Source: an uncultured Bacteroidales bacterium
GTDB lineage: Bacteria > Bacteroidota > Bacteroidia > Bacteroidales > UBA932
DNA length: 64,000 nucleotides
Reading direction: 5' to 3'
NCBI GenBank assembly: GCA_934693135.1
Contig: CAKUVA010000002.1
Coordinates: 1-64,000 of the forward strand
Part shown: positions 19,293 to 28,041 of the stretch, in pieces
Numbering within the stretch: position 1 is the stretch's first letter
Layout of the letters: every line of letters begins with the position of its first letter
Notes under the pieces: model-generated
Databases searched by the model: none
What the model was told of the DNA's origin: nothing
The model's input: only the letters and a program-made list of their open reading frames with translations
Program-made: the position numbers and the translations under genes

Positions 19293-19332
19293 AAAAAAAA
19301 GCCGGACAGATGCACTCTGTTCGGCTTTTTTT
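19293..19332 (-). terminator. Intrinsic terminator of the Hsp20 gene
   Basis: Hairpin arms GCCGGACAGA (19301-19310) and TCTGTTCGGC (19316-19325) with a 5-nt loop, flanked by A8 and T7, so it could act in both directions. It is 18 bp past the stop codon of the small heat-shock gene on the minus strand. Confidence 0.85.
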
Positions 19333-19350
19333 AGTATCTAATAGCTAAAA

Positions 19351-19785
19351 CTATTTGATTTCTATGACTTTATGTGCTTCGTTAGGCTGAACCTTGACAA
19401 TTTTAGGAATATTGACCTTTAAAACGCCATTTTCAACTTGAGCATTGATCTTTTCCTTGTCTGCATCGTCCGGCAGAAGCATTGTTTGCTGGAATTTGCT
19501 GTATGAGAACTCGCGACGGAGGTAATGTCCGTTCTTCTTCTCACCATTGTTCTCCTGTTTCTTTTCCATATTGATGACCAAGTCGCCGTTTTCATCGAGG
19601 CTTACCTTGAAGTCATCCTTTGTCATTCCTGGAGCTGCAAGTTCAATGTCGTAGCTCTGTTCACTTTCTAATACGTTGATTGCAGGAGCTGTGGCGTTTG
19701 ATCTCTCCATCCACTCGTTGTCAAAGAAATCATTGAAAATACTTGGTAACCAATTTTGGTTATTCATTCTTCTTGAAGGTACCAT
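19351..19785 (-). CDS. Small heat-shock protein (Hsp20/alpha-crystallin)
   Basis: An ATP-independent holdase that binds unfolding proteins. The alpha-crystallin domain spans about residues 35-135, with YDIELAAPGMTKDDFKVSL at its start and the conserved ENGVLKVNIPK near the end, followed by a short C-terminal tail. At 144 aa it is normal. The start is either residue 1 (MVPSRRM) or residue 7; ATAGGAG about 8 bp upstream favours the first. The leader of more than 100 bp reaches back to the inverted-repeat cluster at 19902-19965, which is likely to control it. Confidence 0.95.
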   Translation of the reverse strand: MVPSRRMNNQNWLPSIFNDFFDNEWMERSNATAPAINVLESEQSYDIELAAPGMTKDDFKVSLDENGDLVINMEKKQENNGEKKNGHYLRREFSYSKFQQTMLLPDDADKEKINAQVENGVLKVNIPKIVKVQPNEAHKVIEIK

Positions 19786-19901
19786 AGTTGAAATCTCCTA
19801 TATTTTTAAATTTTTTATTTTTTCTTTAATTTGTCCCGCTCATTGCGGAACGACTAGAATAAATCAATTGCTGTGCCGTCACTATGTTTAGTTCTATAAG
19901 T

Positions 19902-19965
19902 CGACATTTTGTCATAAATTATGACAAAATGGCATAAAATATTGTCAAAATGTCGTATTTTGGCA
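19902..19965. promoter_or_regulatory. Inverted-repeat cluster between hsp20 and uvrA
   Basis: A perfect 13-bp inverted repeat, CATTTTGTCATAA (19905-19917) and TTATGACAAAATG (19919-19931) with one central base. A third related half-site follows, CAAAATGTCG (19946-19955), which is the exact reverse complement of CGACATTTTG at 19902-19911. A fourth weaker copy, ATTTTGGCA, is at 19957-19965. The unit ATTTTGtCA thus appears four times in alternating orientation, and the last copy overlaps the -33 of the uvrA promoter. It looks like a multi-site operator for an unidentified regulator. Confidence 0.6.
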
Positions 19966-19989
19966 AATCAAAACAGATTATTATATTTG
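19959..19989 (+). promoter_or_regulatory. Promoter of uvrA
   Basis: TTTG ending at 19962, exactly 19 bp, TATATTTG (19982-19989), 21 bp before the uvrA ATG. The -33 overlaps the last half-site of the inverted-repeat cluster, so a bound regulator would be expected to affect it. Confidence 0.7.
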
Positions 19990-20010
19990 TATGATAAATA
20001 AGATTGTAAT

Positions 20011-22866
20011 ATGCCTGATGAAGGAAATATCATAATACGAGGAGCTAAGGTCAACAACTTGAAAAATATCACTGTTGAGATTCCGAGGAATAAATTTACG
20101 GTGATTACTGGAATATCTGGATCCGGAAAATCATCGTTAGCATTTGACACTCTTTTTGCCGAAGGGCAGAGGAGGTTTGCGGAGAGTCTGTCATCGTATG
20201 CGAGACAATTTCTTGGTAGAATGTCCAAGCCTGATGTTGAAGCTGTTGAGGGGATTCCTCCTGCCATCGCAATCGAGCAGAAGGTAAATACGAAGAATCC
20301 GCGTTCTACGGTTGCTACCACTACGGAATTATATGATTATCTGAGAATTATATTTGCGAGGATTGGCCGAACATATTCTCCTGTCAGTGGTGTGGAGGTC
20401 AAATGTCATACATCCAATGATGTTATGGCATATATTTTCTCTCATCACGGAACGTCTGCTGTATATCTGTTGGCTGATTTGAATTGGGATAATCGTAAAG
20501 ATAAGGTGGAGGCCTTGATTTCATTGAAAGAAGAGGGCTATTCGCGCCTCTATTGTGAGACCGAAGGACAGTTGTTGATAGATGATGTCCTTCAGAAATC
20601 AGCGGAAGGAGAATTTCCAAATAGCCTGCTTCTTATGGTAGATCGCCTCAAACTTCCGGAAAAAAGAGATGATAATGAGGATTTAAATGCACGTCTCCAT
20701 TCTTCCATAAGCACTTGTTTTTCTAAGGGGAATGGAACAATGTATGTCAAGTGTGATGATGAGCGATTGGTGCCATTTATAAGTCGTTTTGAGGCTGATG
20801 GAATCGTATTTAGAGAGCCTGATGAGTATATGTTCAGTTTCAATAGTCCTTTGGGCGCATGTCCAGTATGCGGAGGACTAGGCAAAATCATTGGAGTGAG
20901 TGAGGATCTTGTGGTTCCTGATAAGACGAAGAGCATTTATGATGGGGCCATTGCTTGCTGGAAAGGCGAAAAGATGGGTTGGTTTAAAGATAGACTCATA
21001 AGTGTAGCCGGCAAATATGGAATTCCAGTATTTGAGCCATATTGCAATTTGTCGCAGAAAGTGAAGAATCTTATTTGGGATGGGTACAAGGCAGAAAAAG
21101 AAGAGGATTCCATAATAGGTATCAATGAGTTTTTCAAATGGGTTGAAGCTAATAGGTATAAGATTCAGTATAAGTATTTGCTCAGTCGCTTTTCCGGGAG
21201 GACTATATGCCATGAATGCAAGGGGAGTCGTTTGCGTAAGGATGCTCTGTATGTAAAAGTTGGAGGAAAGGATATATATGAGCTTCTCTGTATGAATACG
21301 GAGCAGCTATTGGACTTTTTCAGAAATCTTAGTCTTACTGAATATGAATATTCGATTGCACATAAGGCCATAGAAGAAGTAATGTCTCGTTTGCAATATA
21401 TAATGGATGTTGGACTTGGATACCTTACATTGAATCGGGCATGTAACACCTTGTCTGGAGGTGAGAGCCAAAGAATCAATTTGGTTACAGCTCTCGGAAG
21501 CTCTCTCGTCGGGTCAATGTATATTTTAGATGAACCGAGCATTGGTTTGCATCCCAGAGATACAGACAGGCTTATTGGGGTATTGAAGAAACTTCGTGAC
21601 ATGGGCAATACTGTTGTGGTTGTTGAACATGATGAGGAGATAATTCGTGCGGCAGATATGTTGATAGATATGGGACCATTGGCGGGAGTTGATGGTGGTG
21701 AGATTGTATTCCGTGGTAAGGTCAATGATTCTATCACAAAGGCTCAAATAGAAAAATCTCTTACGCTTCAGTATATAACAGGATATAGGCCACGAGTTTC
21801 CAGAGAAAAGCGAGCATGGTCGTACTATATCAGTATTGAAGGGGCTATGGAGCACAATTTGAAAGACATTGACGTGAAGTTCCCTCTTGGTGTGCTTACT
21901 GTGGTATCAGGTGTGAGTGGTAGTGGTAAATCTTCTCTTGTTGGCGATATTCTATATCCGGCATTGTACAGACGATTGAATGAAACTGGAAATCTCCCTG
22001 GAGTGTTTAGAAAACTTGGTGGTAACATTGACCGTATATCTGCAGTTGAGTATGTTGATCAAAATCCTATAGGAAAGAGCTCGAGGTCTAATGCCGTGAC
22101 ATATCTAAAAATATATGATGATATAAGGAAACTGATGAGTGAGCAGCAATTTGCCAAGGTCAATGGTTTTACTCCATCATATTTCTCTTTTAATCAAGAT
22201 GGTGGGCGATGTTCTGAGTGTCAAGGGGAGGGATATGTGCACATTGGTATGCAGTTCATGGCGGATGTTACTATGGTTTGTGAGGCATGTGGTGGTAAAC
22301 GCTTCAAACCGGAAATACTTGAGGTTAGGTATCATGGAAAAAATATTGATGACATCCTTAATATGAGCGTATCTGAGGCTATGGAGTTTTTCGGTTCACA
22401 AGGAGAGCCTGAGGCTAAGAACATTGCTCGAAAACTTCAACCACTTGCGGATGTAGGTTTGTCATATATCAAACTCGGACAGAACAGCAGCACTCTTTCT
22501 GGTGGTGAGAGCCAACGTATCAAACTTGCTTATTTTCTTTCTATGGATGAAGCTTCTGCTCGCCCTCTTGACAAGAAGATAATGTTTATTTTTGATGAGC
22601 CTACGACAGGACTTCATTTTAATGATGTCGAAAAACTGATGAAATCATTTGACGCTTTGCTTGCAAAAGGGCATTCAATTGTCGTTGTGGAGCATAATCT
22701 CGATGTGATACGTGCTGCAGACTGGGTTATTGAATTAGGACCAGATGCTGGAAATAATGGCGGACAGCTAGTCTTTGAAGGAACTCCTGAAGAACTTATG
22801 GCAAAAGGAGACACATATACTGCCAAATATCTAAAAAATACAGGAATATATGATGAAAATAAATGA
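20011..22866 (+). CDS. uvrA: Excinuclease ABC subunit A
   Basis: Damage-recognition ATPase of nucleotide excision repair. It contains two ABC ATPase modules: Walker A GISGSGKS at 34-41 and GVSGSGKS at 634-641, each with its signature LSGGESQR. Zinc fingers are CPVCGG...CHECKG in the first half and CSECQG...CEACGG in the second. At 951 aa it is full length. Its 3' end overlaps the Stealth-type gene by 17 bp, so that gene may be read from the uvrA transcript. Confidence 0.97.
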   Translation: MPDEGNIIIRGAKVNNLKNITVEIPRNKFTVITGISGSGKSSLAFDTLFAEGQRRFAESLSSYARQFLGRMSKPDVEAVEGIPPAIAIEQKVNTKNPRSTVATTTELYDYLRIIFARIGRTYSPVSGVEVKCHTSNDVMAYIFSHHGTSAVYLLADLNWDNRKDKVEALISLKEEGYSRLYCETEGQLLIDDVLQKSAEGEFPNSLLLMVDRLKLPEKRDDNEDLNARLHSSISTCFSKGNGTMYVKCDDERLVPFISRFEADGIVFREPDEYMFSFNSPLGACPVCGGLGKIIGVSEDLVVPDKTKSIYDGAIACWKGEKMGWFKDRLISVAGKYGIPVFEPYCNLSQKVKNLIWDGYKAEKEEDSIIGINEFFKWVEANRYKIQYKYLLSRFSGRTICHECKGSRLRKDALYVKVGGKDIYELLCMNTEQLLDFFRNLSLTEYEYSIAHKAIEEVMSRLQYIMDVGLGYLTLNRACNTLSGGESQRINLVTALGSSLVGSMYILDEPSIGLHPRDTDRLIGVLKKLRDMGNTVVVVEHDEEIIRAADMLIDMGPLAGVDGGEIVFRGKVNDSITKAQIEKSLTLQYITGYRPRVSREKRAWSYYISIEGAMEHNLKDIDVKFPLGVLTVVSGVSGSGKSSLVGDILYPALYRRLNETGNLPGVFRKLGGNIDRISAVEYVDQNPIGKSSRSNAVTYLKIYDDIRKLMSEQQFAKVNGFTPSYFSFNQDGGRCSECQGEGYVHIGMQFMADVTMVCEACGGKRFKPEILEVRYHGKNIDDILNMSVSEAMEFFGSQGEPEAKNIARKLQPLADVGLSYIKLGQNSSTLSGGESQRIKLAYFLSMDEASARPLDKKIMFIFDEPTTGLHFNDVEKLMKSFDALLAKGHSIVVVEHNLDVIRAADWVIELGPDAGNNGGQLVFEGTPEELMAKGDTYTAKYLKNTGIYDENK

Positions 22867-23824
22867 CTATCCGATCGATGCTGTAGTAACATGGGTTGAT
22901 GGCAATGATCCTGTACATCGTGCTAAAAGAGCAATGTATGAAAAGAAAGACGAGAGCTTAAATGATGATATAGGTGGTGCTATCCGATACACCAGTGTAG
23001 GAGAAATAAAGTATTGTATAGCTTCATTGCTGAGGTTCGCACCATTTCTACGTACGATATGGCTTGTGACTGATGGTCAAGATCCTTGTATCGGAGACTT
23101 TCTCGAAAGAAATTTTCCCGGTCAGTCCGGAAAAGTTAAGATAGTGGATCATGCGGTTCTTTATCGCGGATATGAGCAATATCTTCCAGTATTTAATTCT
23201 CTTTCAATCGAGACTGTATTATGGCGTATTCCAGGTCTTAGCGAGCATTTCATCTATCTAAATGATGATTTTATGCTTGTCGCTCCGACTGTTCCTGCCG
23301 ACTATTTTATCGGAGAAAAGTCTGTATGTTATGCCATGTGGTTCAGTATCCCATTTGCGCGGTTGCTGCAGTTCTTAAAACCTAAAAAGAAAGGTCATAA
23401 GGTGTTTACGTTCAAGCATTCTATGGTTAATGCCGCTGATGCTATAGGGGAAAAATGGCGTTTCTTCCGTCTGGGGCATAATCCACAGTCAATGAAGGTG
23501 AGCACTTTTCGCAATTTTTTCGAAAAATATCCTGAACTGATGATAGGGAATATGTCATGTCGTTTCCGAGAGGAACAACAATACAATCCAGCAGAATTGT
23601 TCTTCCTGTTGTCTGCACGAGAAGGTAATCTTATTCTTCATACCAAGAAAGGTGTAAATTTGTATCTACTTCCGAAAGGACATGATTATATGGTAAAGCA
23701 TATCAATAAGTTTAGAAAATCGACTTCTGAGAAATTTTGCTGTATGAACTCTTTGGATTATGCTTCTTTGGAAGATCAGAGGCTGGCTTTAGGTTGGTTA
23801 GAGGAAAGGTTAGGACTGAAATAA
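22850..23824 (+). CDS. Stealth-family glycan phosphotransferase
   Basis: Predicted hexose-1-phosphate (or related) transferase that builds phosphodiester-linked capsule or surface polysaccharide. The Stealth conserved regions are visible: CR1 with DAVVTWVDGNDP near residue 11, CR2 with IRYTSVGEIKYCIASLLRFAP and IWLVTDGQDP, then CR3 with FIYLNDDFML, and a final RFREEQQYNP region. The 324-aa length fits. ATG at 22850 or 22853; both overlap the end of uvrA. It converges on the LicD gene 6 bp away. Together with the LicD proteins it suggests a phosphate-decorated surface glycan. Confidence 0.86.
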   Translation: MMKINDYPIDAVVTWVDGNDPVHRAKRAMYEKKDESLNDDIGGAIRYTSVGEIKYCIASLLRFAPFLRTIWLVTDGQDPCIGDFLERNFPGQSGKVKIVDHAVLYRGYEQYLPVFNSLSIETVLWRIPGLSEHFIYLNDDFMLVAPTVPADYFIGEKSVCYAMWFSIPFARLLQFLKPKKKGHKVFTFKHSMVNAADAIGEKWRFFRLGHNPQSMKVSTFRNFFEKYPELMIGNMSCRFREEQQYNPAELFFLLSAREGNLILHTKKGVNLYLLPKGHDYMVKHINKFRKSTSEKFCCMNSLDYASLEDQRLALGWLEERLGLK

Positions 23825-23830
23825 CTTGTG

Positions 23831-24664
23831 TTATTTCCAAAAGAACTTGATATAACCTTGAAGTGGTTTCCTCTTGTTCTTTGGAGGCAGTTTCATGTAG
23901 TCACCATACATTATGCTTAGAAATTTGTTATACTCGGAGAGTACCATGAATTTTTTACCTTCAAATTCCAAAGAGGTATACTTCTGAAAATCTGCTGCTT
24001 CGAACCATTCTCTTATGTTGGTAGCGCATGTCACTTGCGAGACATGAGATGATGTTGCCCATTTAGCATTTCCGAGAGAAATGATTTCATTTATATAGCC
24101 AACTATGTCTTCAGGACGTTGAATTGCAAATCTTGGATTGAGAGATTTCATTGTTGCAGCCCAAATTTGTCGGATAAGAGAGAATCTATCAGATTCTCCA
24201 GCATGGATTTTTCTGAGCTTTGAAGTATGTTTTTGCAATAATGTCAGTGTCTCATAATATCTCTTAAAGTCATCTATTTCGTCAGGGACAGAGTCAATAG
24301 GAAAGATATCTATCCAAACACCGGTTTGTATGCTTTTACCATGCCATGGAATATATGAGCGTGTTATTGTTCGTTTCATGTCGCACACCCTTCCGAAGGC
24401 TATGAAACAGTCATCTATCTTGCTGCTATCGATGAAATTAAATTTGTTGGAATTATATAAGTCTCTGAATTTTAAATAATCTTCTCTCGGCATGATAATA
24501 TCGATATCATCATCCCATGGGATGAAACCCTTATGTCGTACTGCTCCCAAAAGAGTTCCATAGGCTAGTGAATATCTTATGTTATTATTTTTACAGAAAT
24601 CAGCGACATCAACGAGGATTTCAAGGCTGAACTTTTGAAGTTCAGAGAGCTGAAGTGTTTTCAT
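23831..24664 (-). CDS. LicD-family phosphotransferase (first copy)
   Basis: LicD proteins transfer phosphocholine or similar CDP-activated groups to surface sugars; the actual group here is unknown. The hallmark segment SLAYGTLLGAVRHKGFIPWD is followed by DDIDIIMPREDYLKF with the metal-binding Asp cluster (about residues 32-70). The end contains YGDYMKLPPKNKR, also typical. It is 277 aa with no signal peptide. It lies 35 bp after the cytidylyltransferase fusion gene on the same strand, so the enzyme that could make its CDP donor is in the same operon. Confidence 0.9.
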   Translation of the reverse strand: MKTLQLSELQKFSLEILVDVADFCKNNNIRYSLAYGTLLGAVRHKGFIPWDDDIDIIMPREDYLKFRDLYNSNKFNFIDSSKIDDCFIAFGRVCDMKRTITRSYIPWHGKSIQTGVWIDIFPIDSVPDEIDDFKRYYETLTLLQKHTSKLRKIHAGESDRFSLIRQIWAATMKSLNPRFAIQRPEDIVGYINEIISLGNAKWATSSHVSQVTCATNIREWFEAADFQKYTSLEFEGKKFMVLSEYNKFLSIMYGDYMKLPPKNKRKPLQGYIKFFWK

Positions 24665-24699
24665 ATTTGAATTTTGGCGAGTAGATGTTCTGTCTTGTT

Positions 24700-26040
24700 T
24701 TATAATAGTTTGTACAGATTTTCACCTTTTATGTATTTGTCTTGAATATCAGTCATGGCAATCATCTCCTTTTCTGACAATATTCCTGATGTACAACCAG
24801 ATGAAAGTATCCCTGTTATAAATTCACGGATCTCATATCTCAATCCTTCCCCTATAAATGGCAGAAAGCATTTCTTGTTTTTGTTCTGATCTTCGAACCT
24901 GAATTCGAAATAGTCTGTTTTCCACCAAGGAGCAGGTACATAGACATATCCTTTGGTCCCAGATATTACCATATTGCCTTCAGTCTTGGCTCCTAATCCC
25001 ACTTGGAATGATGCTGTTGCAGAATCATAAAGAAATACAGCTTTTGTGAAGATGTCTACATTATTCTTCATTTTAGAGTAGAAGTTTACCTCTCTATATT
25101 CAGTTCCGAGAATCTTCAATATCGGCAAGATAGGGAAACATGCATTTTCGCTCATGCTTCCGCCATATCTTGAACTATCCATCTTTTCCGAACTTTCGTC
25201 TGTTATGGTGGTTATAGATGCATTGATGTCGACTATGTCCCCGATAATTCCTGACTTCATCATGGCAACAAGATGCCTGAATGCAGGACAATAGGCTGTC
25301 TTATGTGCAATCATCAGAATTAAATTCTTGGTTTTGGCCAATGATATAAGTTCCCTTGATTCGTCTGATTTTAGCACAAAAGGGGTTTCGCATAGGACAT
25401 GTTTTCCTGATTCAAGAGCCTCTTTTACATAATTATAATGAGTGTAATGTGGTGTCGCTATGTATACGGCATCACATTTTTCAAGAAGCTGACTGTATGA
25501 TTTTGCTACTGTTGGAACATCATGTTTTATGCAGAAGTTTCTGCATTTGTCTTCGTTTATGTCGAATGCTGATGATATGGTGACGCAAGTCACGGACTTT
25601 GATTCTGGTATGAACCTGTTTGCTATGCTTCCTGTCCCTGCTATGCCAATCCTGACATTTTGTTCATTACGTATCTGTGTGCTTGATATACCTTCAGTTC
25701 TGGGAAGATATACCACCTTACAGAATTCGTTGAGGTAGTCGAATTTCCCTTCCCAATCTGAACCTATTGCGAAAATATCAACACCATATTTCTGCACGTC
25801 ATCTATCTTCTGCCCGAAATACTCTTCTATTATGATTTTATCCGCATATCCTGTCCGTTTTACGGCCTCAATTCTGTCGACAAGGCTGTCATGAGTGTTC
25901 AATTTGCCTCTCTCTATGTCGAAGTTGTCTGTTGTGATTCCGACAATCAGATAGTCCCCGAGCTCTTTAGCATGCTTGAGAAGATTTATATGCCCCTGAT
26001 GAAGTAGGTCGAATGTCCCATATGTTATGACTTTCTTCAT
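24700..26040 (-). CDS. Cytidylyltransferase-Gfo/Idh/MocA oxidoreductase fusion
   Basis: A two-domain enzyme. Residues 1-125 are a glycerol-3-phosphate cytidylyltransferase-like domain: TYGTFDLLHQGH with the HxGH motif at 14-17 and RTEGISST at 114-121. Residues 130-446 are a Gfo/Idh/MocA dehydrogenase with the Rossmann motif GIAGTGSIANRF (132-143) and CETPFVLK in the second conserved region. The likely job is to oxidise or reduce a small polyol and couple its phosphate to CMP (inference). The start is the ATG at 26040, one base after the aminotransferase stop; an in-frame ATG 18 bp upstream would overlap it. It is followed by licD. Confidence 0.88.
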   Translation of the reverse strand: MKKVITYGTFDLLHQGHINLLKHAKELGDYLIVGITTDNFDIERGKLNTHDSLVDRIEAVKRTGYADKIIIEEYFGQKIDDVQKYGVDIFAIGSDWEGKFDYLNEFCKVVYLPRTEGISSTQIRNEQNVRIGIAGTGSIANRFIPESKSVTCVTISSAFDINEDKCRNFCIKHDVPTVAKSYSQLLEKCDAVYIATPHYTHYNYVKEALESGKHVLCETPFVLKSDESRELISLAKTKNLILMIAHKTAYCPAFRHLVAMMKSGIIGDIVDINASITTITDESSEKMDSSRYGGSMSENACFPILPILKILGTEYREVNFYSKMKNNVDIFTKAVFLYDSATASFQVGLGAKTEGNMVISGTKGYVYVPAPWWKTDYFEFRFEDQNKNKKCFLPFIGEGLRYEIREFITGILSSGCTSGILSEKEMIAMTDIQDKYIKGENLYKLL

Positions 26041-26041
26041 A

Positions 26042-27091
26042 TTAGGCTCCATATTCAAGTTCGTGTATTCTGCTTGCCAACTCTTTCAACTCTTTATCTG
26101 TTTGTAATCCCATATGTGATATTCGATAAAATCCTGGAATTGCGCCAGGCATTATATAGGTGTCATATTTCTCTATAAGTCCTTTGAATATTCTACGCTC
26201 ATCCGTATCACTTGTTTTTATGGCTGTTATTGCGTATGATGGATGTTCTGCTGGCATTTCCCATCCATATTTGCGACATTCTACACGGAATGTCTCTGCT
26301 CTGTGTTGGACTTCAGCAATGTTCAAGTGTTCTCCTCCTTGCAATTCAAGCTGTTTTAGCCTTGCATGTAGCTGAATGTATATGGTGGTGGCAGGGCTGA
26401 ATGGGGTTTGTCCTCGCTTCAAATTGTCAAGGTTATCTTGGAAGTCCCAATAATAGCCATTTTTAGCAAATTTATACCCTGTAAGTTTTGAACTAAGAAA
26501 TACAATTGATAATCCTGGAGGAATATTTAATCCTTTTTGCGTACTGGTAATGCATATATCGATACCAAGTTTGTCCATGTCAAGTTCTTCTGCCAAAAAT
26601 GAACTGATTACATCTACTACAAGTGATACGTTATGTCTATGGCATATTTCGGAAATTTTCTCCAAATCATATAGAACCCCAGAAGATGTCTCGTGGTGTT
26701 GGCATAGGAAGGTATCAGGTCTTTCCGTCTGTATTGTCTTTTCCAATGCTTCATAGTTAATGTCGCTACAGAATGGAACTTTGAAGTCAATGACAGGTAC
26801 GTTATAATAGTTGCATAGCGATACCCATCTTTTTCCGAATGAGCCTCCATTAATTGCAATAGCTTTTTTCTTGGTGCTGACGTAGTTTTCTATTGTCGCC
26901 GCCATTGCTCCAGTACCTGAGCCTGTATATATTATAGTTCTTCCTCCTCTACAATGTATTAGGTCAAGCAGAATCTTTTCAGATTCCAAGTTTATTGCGG
27001 AGAAACTATCGGTTCTCATGTAAGGAATCGGTTCAGCTCCTATTTTGGTAATATTGCTGTCAATATTGCCTGGAAATACATATGAAAACAT
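26042..27091 (-). CDS. Class V PLP-dependent aminotransferase (PhnW-like)
   Basis: Fold type I aminotransferase resembling 2-aminoethylphosphonate or alanine-glyoxylate aminotransferases. The PLP lysine is Lys186 in STQKGLNIPPG, with the pyridine-nitrogen Asp160 in LVVDVISS and the phosphate-binding TGSGTGAM near 56. At 349 aa it is typical. Its stop is one base from the cytidylyltransferase fusion start, so the two are translationally coupled. It probably aminates the small carbonyl compound that is then activated with CTP. No phosphoenolpyruvate mutase is nearby, so a phosphonate route is not supported by this window. Confidence 0.85.
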   Translation of the reverse strand: MFSYVFPGNIDSNITKIGAEPIPYMRTDSFSAINLESEKILLDLIHCRGGRTIIYTGSGTGAMAATIENYVSTKKKAIAINGGSFGKRWVSLCNYYNVPVIDFKVPFCSDINYEALEKTIQTERPDTFLCQHHETSSGVLYDLEKISEICHRHNVSLVVDVISSFLAEELDMDKLGIDICITSTQKGLNIPPGLSIVFLSSKLTGYKFAKNGYYWDFQDNLDNLKRGQTPFSPATTIYIQLHARLKQLELQGGEHLNIAEVQHRAETFRVECRKYGWEMPAEHPSYAITAIKTSDTDERRIFKGLIEKYDTYIMPGAIPGFYRISHMGLQTDKELKELASRIHELEYGA

Positions 27092-27225
27092 TATATTTGT
27101 CTACTATTCTTACAAAATTACACTTTTTTGCTTCTTTTTAAATGAAAAATTGAGTGTAAACGTTGCATGAAAGTTCAAAAAAAGTGTTAGTTTCATGATA
27201 TAGGCCCTAATTATTATTGAAGAAG

Positions 27226-28041
27226 ATGAAAAAATTGGATAAGAATCAGATACATACAATACTTTTGGAGATTCTGAAAACTGTAGATATTTTCTGTAGA
27301 AAAAACGGTTTGCGCTACTCTATGGCTTATGGAACCCTTCTCGGGGCAGTACGCCATAAGGGGTTCATTCCATGGGATGATGATATCGACATCCTTATGC
27401 CAAGGCCTGATTTTGAGCGTTTTGTCGCATCATTTGGTCGCGAGCCCGGTTCTCGATACAGGTGCCTTTATAATACTGACAATGGAAATGAATGTTTTCG
27501 TCATTTCTTTGCAAAAGTTCATGATTCATGGACAGTTAGCTATCAGGGAGATATGGTTAAATATAAATTCGGTCTCAATATAGATGTATTCCCTGTTGAT
27601 GGTAAGCCCGATGATGTTAAAGAGCAATATAGAATGGAAAAAATGCTTTCGTCTTGTTCACATAGGCTTAATATCTGTGGAACGAAATTTAATCTGTTTA
27701 ATTTCCACCAACCGTTGATTCCTAAGATTGTCGCTCATCTTCGAGGTGAAGAGTATTGGATATCTAAGATGAAAGACAAGATGTTAGAATATGACTTTGA
27801 CAAATGCAGTAAGGCAGGTTCGGTGTCAGTAAGATACAATGGCCTTAGAGAAATTTTTGATCATAGTATGTTTGAGAATTATACTGAACTTGAATTTGAA
27901 GGTTGTAAGTTTTCTGCGTTTGTCGGGTGGGATGAATTCTTGTCACAACAATATGGTGACTATATGCAGCTTCCACCTGAAGGCAAACGCAGAACTCACA
28001 ACATTGTGGCCTATATGAAGGATGACGCGGTATCTTTATAG
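27226..28041 (+). CDS. LicD-family phosphotransferase (second copy)
   Basis: Second LicD protein, divergent from the aminotransferase. It has the same hallmark, SMAYGTLLGAVRHKGFIPWD then DDIDILMPRPDFERF, and the closing YGDYMQLPPEGKRRTHN. It differs clearly from the first copy in the middle region, so it is a paralogue, not a recent duplicate. The start is ATG 27226 (271 aa); an upstream TTG at 27217 is less likely. Its stop overlaps the convergent fimbrial gene by 6 bp. Two LicD proteins suggest two acceptor positions or two transferred groups. Confidence 0.9.
   Translation: MKKLDKNQIHTILLEILKTVDIFCRKNGLRYSMAYGTLLGAVRHKGFIPWDDDIDILMPRPDFERFVASFGREPGSRYRCLYNTDNGNECFRHFFAKVHDSWTVSYQGDMVKYKFGLNIDVFPVDGKPDDVKEQYRMEKMLSSCSHRLNICGTKFNLFNFHQPLIPKIVAHLRGEEYWISKMKDKMLEYDFDKCSKAGSVSVRYNGLREIFDHSMFENYTELEFEGCKFSAFVGWDEFLSQQYGDYMQLPPEGKRRTHNIVAYMKDDAVSL

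Noticed and set aside
19930-19946. Possible sigma-54 promoter TGGCAT...TTGT in the hsp20-uvrA region
   Set aside because: The spacing between the GG and GT elements is one base too long and the sequence is explained by the inverted repeats.
21165-21737. 190-codon frame antisense to uvrA
   Set aside because: Overlaps intact ATPase motifs on the other strand; composition is that of a reverse-frame shadow.
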